From NCBI RefSeq assembly GCF_002407245.1, contig NZ_CP010682.1:157389-221388 (forward strand): a DNA stretch of 64,000 nucleotides. Direction: 5' to 3'. The first letter of the stretch is position 1, and every line of letters begins with the position of its first letter. Both the position numbers and the translations under genes were made by a program. A model generated the notes under the pieces. It saw only the letters and a list, made by a program, of their open reading frames with translations. It had not been told where the DNA came from and did not search any database. Positions 60,717 to 64,000 of the stretch are shown piece by piece. Source of the DNA: Phaeobacter piscinae (GTDB lineage: Bacteria > Pseudomonadota > Alphaproteobacteria > Rhodobacterales > Rhodobacteraceae).

Positions 60717-61562
60717 ATGCCCGATCCGGCTGCCGCAGACCCTGCCCCGCTTTCGACAGCATCTGCCCCTGCACAGGCGCGTGCTGAGACGCCGGTGGAA
60801 CCCCACACGCAGGCCGAGGCGATCCGTGTTAGCGATCTGCACAAATCCTTCGGGTCGCTGGAGGTGTTGAAGGGCGTATCCCTCACCGCGAAACAGGGCG
60901 ATGTGGTGGCAATCATCGGCGGCAGCGGCTCCGGCAAATCGACCATGTTGCGCTGCATCAATTTTCTGGAGACACCCAACTCAGGCGAAATCGTCATCGC
61001 AGGTGAAACCGTGGCGATGCGCCCGGATGGCAGCCCCGCCGACCGCCGCCAGATCGAACGCATTCGCACCCGTCTCGCGATGGTGTTTCAACAGTTCAAC
61101 CTCTGGACCCACCGTACCCTGTTGGAAAATGTCATCGAGGTGCCGGTTCATGTGCTGAAGATGCCCCGTTCCGAGGCGATCCACCGTGCCCATGAACTCC
61201 TGGCCCGCGTGGGCCTCGGCGACAAGGCCGATGCCTTTCCGGCCTTCCTCTCCGGCGGTCAGCAACAGAGGGCCGCAATTGCTCGGGCACTGGCCGTGGA
61301 TCCCAATGTCATGCTGTTTGACGAACCGACATCGGCGCTTGATCCTGAACTTGTAGGGGAGGTCCTGACGGTGATCCGCGATCTGGCGGCAGAAGGGCGC
61401 ACCATGCTGCTGGTCACCCATGAGATGAAATTCGCGCGCGAGGTCGCAAACCACGTCGTCTATCTCTTCGAAGGTCGGATCGAAGAGCAAGGCCCCCCGT
61501 CTGAGGTCTTTGGCAATCCAAAATCAGAGCGCCTGAAACAGTTCCTCAGTTCGGTCGCCTAA
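60717..61562 (+). CDS. Polar amino-acid ABC transporter ATPase (HisP/ArgP type)
   Basis: A 281-residue ATPase with an N-terminal ~35-residue Ala/Pro-rich extension. Walker A IGGSGSGKSTMLRCINFLE, Q-loop VFQQFNLWTHRTLLE, signature LSGGQQQRAAIARALA, Walker B VMLFDEPTSALDPELVG and switch His in LVTHEMKFAREV. It is first of four divergently expressed transporter genes. Substrate probably arginine, dimethylarginine or another guanidino compound by context. Confidence 0.93.
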   Translation: MPDPAAADPAPLSTASAPAQARAETPVEPHTQAEAIRVSDLHKSFGSLEVLKGVSLTAKQGDVVAIIGGSGSGKSTMLRCINFLETPNSGEIVIAGETVAMRPDGSPADRRQIERIRTRLAMVFQQFNLWTHRTLLENVIEVPVHVLKMPRSEAIHRAHELLARVGLGDKADAFPAFLSGGQQQRAAIARALAVDPNVMLFDEPTSALDPELVGEVLTVIRDLAAEGRTMLLVTHEMKFAREVANHVVYLFEGRIEEQGPPSEVFGNPKSERLKQFLSSVA

Positions 61563-61603
61563 CGCATAACAACACGTACAAATAACAAAACAGGGAGACA
61601 GTT

Positions 61604-62383
61604 ATGTCCATGATATCAAATCTCAAATCCACAGTCCTCGCTGCCGCGACCGTGGCTGCAACCTGTGCCGTCGCGCAGGCAGAGCCGGTCAAGATTGGTG
61701 TGGCCGCAGAACCCTATCCGCCCTTTGCATCACTGGATTCCTCCGGTCAGTGGGTGGGCTGGGAGATCGACGTGATCAATGCAGTCTGCGCCGCGGCTGA
61801 GATGGAGTGTGTCATTACTCCTGTGGCCTGGGACGGCATCATTCCCTCCCTCACCGGCCAGCAGATCGACGCCATCATGGCCTCCATGTCGATCACCGAA
61901 GAGCGGCTGAAAACCATTGATTTCTCGGACCCCTACTACAACACCCCGGCGGTGATCGTGGCGGATAAGTCGATGGACATCGAACCGACACCGGAATCGC
62001 TGGCGGGCAAAGTTGTTGGCATCCAGGCCTCCACCATTCACCAGACCTATGCACAGGAATACTTCAAAGATTCCGAGTTGCGCGTCTATCAGACCCAGGA
62101 TGAGGCCAATCAGGATCTCTTTGCCGGTCGCATCGACGCCACCCAGGCCGACAGTATCGCAATGGCGGACTTTGTCGGCTCCGATGCCGGTGGCTGCTGC
62201 GAGATCAAGGGCCCCGTCGCCAATGACGAGGCGATCCTCGGCAAAGGTGTCGGCGCCGGCGTGCGTAAGGGCGACAGCGATGTTCTGGCAGCGCTCAACA
62301 AGGGGATCGCGGCAATCCTGGCCGACGGCACCCATGCCGAGATCACCTCGAAGTATTTCACGACCAGCATCTACTCCGAGTAA
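61604..62383 (+). CDS. Amino-acid ABC transporter, periplasmic binding protein
   Basis: A 259-residue protein with a signal peptide (VLAAATVAATCAVAQA) and the SBP family 3 pattern: IGVAAEPYPPFASLDSSGQW, GWEIDVINAVC, ASMSITEERLKTIDFSDPYY. The Arg and Asp in the last motif bind the amino acid alpha groups. A Cys pair (GGCCEIKG) lies in the second lobe. It resembles lysine/arginine/ornithine or histidine binding proteins. AGGGAGACAG precedes the ATG. Confidence 0.93.
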   Translation: MSMISNLKSTVLAAATVAATCAVAQAEPVKIGVAAEPYPPFASLDSSGQWVGWEIDVINAVCAAAEMECVITPVAWDGIIPSLTGQQIDAIMASMSITEERLKTIDFSDPYYNTPAVIVADKSMDIEPTPESLAGKVVGIQASTIHQTYAQEYFKDSELRVYQTQDEANQDLFAGRIDATQADSIAMADFVGSDAGGCCEIKGPVANDEAILGKGVGAGVRKGDSDVLAALNKGIAAILADGTHAEITSKYFTTSIYSE

Positions 62384-62392
62384 GGACATAAC

Positions 62393-63145
62393 GTGACCGG
62401 ACTCCTCGACCTGTTTGGTCTGGCCGAGAGCGCGCAGCTGTTGTCGCTCTCGCCGCCGGGATGGGGGGGCAACCTGTTGCGGGGCCTCGCCAATTCGCTC
62501 CAGATCGCCCTTGGGGCTTTTGGTATGGGGCTGATCATCGGGCTTTTCGGGGCCTACGGAAAACTTTATGGCGGGCCGATCCTTCGCGATCTGCTCGCCA
62601 TTTACACCACTGTGATCCGTGCCGTGCCTGAACTGGTGCTGATCCTGATCCTCTATTACGTCGGCACCAATCTGATCAACAAAGTCGCCGGCAGTTTCGG
62701 CTACGGTCGGGTGGAAATCAGCGGGATTGTGGCGGGTATCTGGGTGCTCGGCATTGTGCAGGGGGCTTATGCCACTGAGGTGCTGCGCGGTGCCATCAAG
62801 GCGGTGCCCCCCGGTCAAATTGAGGCGGCGCGGTCATACGGGATGCCACCGTTCATGACCATGCGCCGGGTGACCATCCCTGCGATGATGAGCTTTGCAA
62901 CACCGGGGTTGGCCAATCTTTGGCTTATTGCCACCAAGGACACCGCCCTGCTGGCCATCGTCGGCTTTGCCGAGCTGACCCTGGAAACCCGACAGGCCGC
63001 CAGCAGTACGCGCGCCTATTTCACGTTCTTCCTCGCGGCCGGAGCGCTATACCTGATGGTAACGCTCTGTTCCGGCGTGATTTTCGGCTGGATCGAACGC
63101 TGGGCAAGGCGCGGCCAGCCCTCGCTCCGGGAGGGTCGCCAATGA
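62393..63145 (+). CDS. Amino-acid ABC transporter, permease 1
   Basis: A 250-residue HisQ/ArtQ-type permease with about five helices; the start is GTG 62393 with AAGGACATAAC upstream. The GNLLRGLANSLQIALGAFGM opening and the EAA loop GQIEAARSYGMPPFMTMRRV are characteristic. It overlaps permease 2 by four bases (ATGA). Confidence 0.93.
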   Translation: MTGLLDLFGLAESAQLLSLSPPGWGGNLLRGLANSLQIALGAFGMGLIIGLFGAYGKLYGGPILRDLLAIYTTVIRAVPELVLILILYYVGTNLINKVAGSFGYGRVEISGIVAGIWVLGIVQGAYATEVLRGAIKAVPPGQIEAARSYGMPPFMTMRRVTIPAMMSFATPGLANLWLIATKDTALLAIVGFAELTLETRQAASSTRAYFTFFLAAGALYLMVTLCSGVIFGWIERWARRGQPSLREGRQ

Positions 63146-63918
63146 CCGCCTTGAAATCTCTGATGAAGCCTCATCGGCTGGTTCTGATGGCCCTCTTCGC
63201 TGCCTTGGTGGTCTGGTGTGCGATGTCGTTGCGCTGGGATTGGATTCCGGCCTATGCGCCGCTGGCACTGGAAGGGTTGTGGACCACTATCTGGATCCTT
63301 GTGGTCACCAGCATTCTTGGCTTTGCACTGGCGGTGCCTCTTGGCCTCGCCCAGGCCGTTGGACCGTGGTATCTCTCAACGCCCGCGCGCATTTTCTGCA
63401 CGGTCATCCGCGGCACGCCGTTGTTGTTGCAGATCTGGCTGCTTTACTACGGGCTAGGCTCGCTGTTTCCACAATTCCCCTGGATCCGCTCCAGCGAGCT
63501 GTGGCCTTACCTGCGACAGGCCTGGCCTTATGCCGTTCTGGCGCTCACACTCTCCTACGCCGGTTACGAGGGCGAAGTAATGCGTGGCGCCTTCTCTGGT
63601 GTGGCCAAGGGGCAGCTGGAGGCAGCCAAGGCTTACGGGATGCCTCGTCTGACCATGTTCCGCCGCATCTGGCTGCCGCAGGCTGTCCGCAACGTTCTGC
63701 CTACGCTTGGCGGTGAAACCATACTGCAGCTGAAGGCAACGCCGCTGGTGGCAACCATCACCGTTCTGGACATCTACGCGGTCTCCTCTCGGGTGCGGTC
63801 GGATACATTCATTGTCTATGAGCCGCTATTGCTGCTGGCGTTGGTCTATATGGCCATCGCAGGGGTGATCACACTGGCCTTCAAACGATTTGAGGATCGG
63901 GTGCCACAGCGCCGCTGA
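63142..63918 (+). CDS. Amino-acid ABC transporter, permease 2
   Basis: A 258-residue HisM-type permease; start ATG 63142 is coupled to permease 1. Features are EGLWTTIWILVVTSILGFAL, VIRGTPLLLQIWLLYYGLG and the EAA loop GQLEAAKAYGMPRLTMFRRI. A terminator follows 22 bases later. Confidence 0.93.
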   Translation: MTALKSLMKPHRLVLMALFAALVVWCAMSLRWDWIPAYAPLALEGLWTTIWILVVTSILGFALAVPLGLAQAVGPWYLSTPARIFCTVIRGTPLLLQIWLLYYGLGSLFPQFPWIRSSELWPYLRQAWPYAVLALTLSYAGYEGEVMRGAFSGVAKGQLEAAKAYGMPRLTMFRRIWLPQAVRNVLPTLGGETILQLKATPLVATITVLDIYAVSSRVRSDTFIVYEPLLLLALVYMAIAGVITLAFKRFEDRVPQRR

Positions 63919-63940
63919 GAACCCCCACGCCGTTAATCTC

Positions 63941-63974
63941 ACAGCCTCCGAGCCGCCGCTTGGGGGCTGTTTTT
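63941..63974 (+). terminator. Rho-independent terminator after the transporter operon
   Basis: ACAGCCTCC pairs with GGGGGCTGT (9 bp, one G-U) around a 12-base loop, followed by TTTTT. It lies 22 bases after the last permease gene. Confidence 0.85.
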
Positions 63975-64000
63975 CGTCGCGGAGCCTCGTGCCCACATTA

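Noticed and set aside
61730..62818. 362-codon minus-strand frame antisense to the binding protein and permease
   Set aside because: Gly/Asp/His-rich shadow, no motif, opposite to typical amino-acid transporter genes.
1..64000. CRISPR array, insertion sequence, tRNA, rRNA or prophage
   Set aside because: No spaced direct repeats, transposase motif, cloverleaf or rRNA-like stretch was seen; a tRNA scan would settle any missed short RNA gene.

Overview
The window looks like a chromosome or large replicon of an alphaproteobacterium, most likely a marine Roseobacter-group member (Rhodobacteraceae). The evidence is high GC with long antisense open frames, a nirK-nirV / nnrR / norCBQD layout of the Rhodobacter/Paracoccus type, a rhizobial-style chemotaxis operon that carries a STAS protein and a DxxxQ protein, and DUF3726 beside a sulfolactate/malate dehydrogenase. 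This is inference from gene content; no rRNA or tRNA gene is visible to anchor it.

Layout. 0-3 kb: the end of a gene of unknown function, a DUF3726 gene and an Ldh-family dehydrogenase, closed by a terminator. 3-10.6 kb: a methylated-amine catabolic island with a dimethylglycine/sarcosine dehydrogenase-like enzyme, an aldehyde dehydrogenase, a Rieske oxygenase, a LysR regulator and the matching flavin/2Fe-2S reductase. 10.7-16.7 kb: a secreted protein divergent from a MarR regulator with a cysteine cluster, a MOSC protein, a flavin monooxygenase, a cupin, an AraC regulator and a TetR regulator. 16.7-26.3 kb: denitrification genes (nirVK, nnrR, DUF1858, norCBQD, two small membrane proteins, NnrS family), with recognisable NnrR boxes in front of nirK and norC. 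26.4-28.2 kb: a small exported protein and a PepSY membrane protein. 28.3-29.4 kb: about 1.1 kb without a convincing gene, ending in a strong plus-strand terminator.

29.4-38.9 kb: a complete chemotaxis set (CheT/CheZ-like protein, two CheY, CheR, CheW, CheA, STAS protein, methyl-accepting protein, CheB, CheD) without flagellar genes. 39-41.6 kb: modABC molybdate transporter. 41.8-43.1 kb: a DAO-family oxidase. 43.1-46.3 kb: znuA divergent from zur-znuCB, with a Zur-like palindrome between them. 46.5-49.7 kb: a hybrid histidine kinase paired with a PhnD-like binding protein. 49.9-53.9 kb: a 1341-residue membrane protein joining two rhodanese domains, a YidC/Oxa1-like domain and a PEP-synthase/rifampin-phosphotransferase-like dikinase; this is the most unusual object in the window. 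54-56.2 kb: an RpiR regulator and a UDP-sugar dehydrogenase. 56.3-63.9 kb: an arginine/guanidino-compound island in which a TetR-aminotransferase-decarboxylase-DDAH operon diverges from a polar amino-acid ABC transporter across a clear 26-bp palindrome.

Working together: NnrR probably turns on nirK and nor so nitrite is reduced through NO to N2O; molybdate and zinc uptake supply cofactors; the amine and guanidine islands feed methyl, carbon and nitrogen into central metabolism. All functions are read from sequence motifs and family knowledge; no searches were run.
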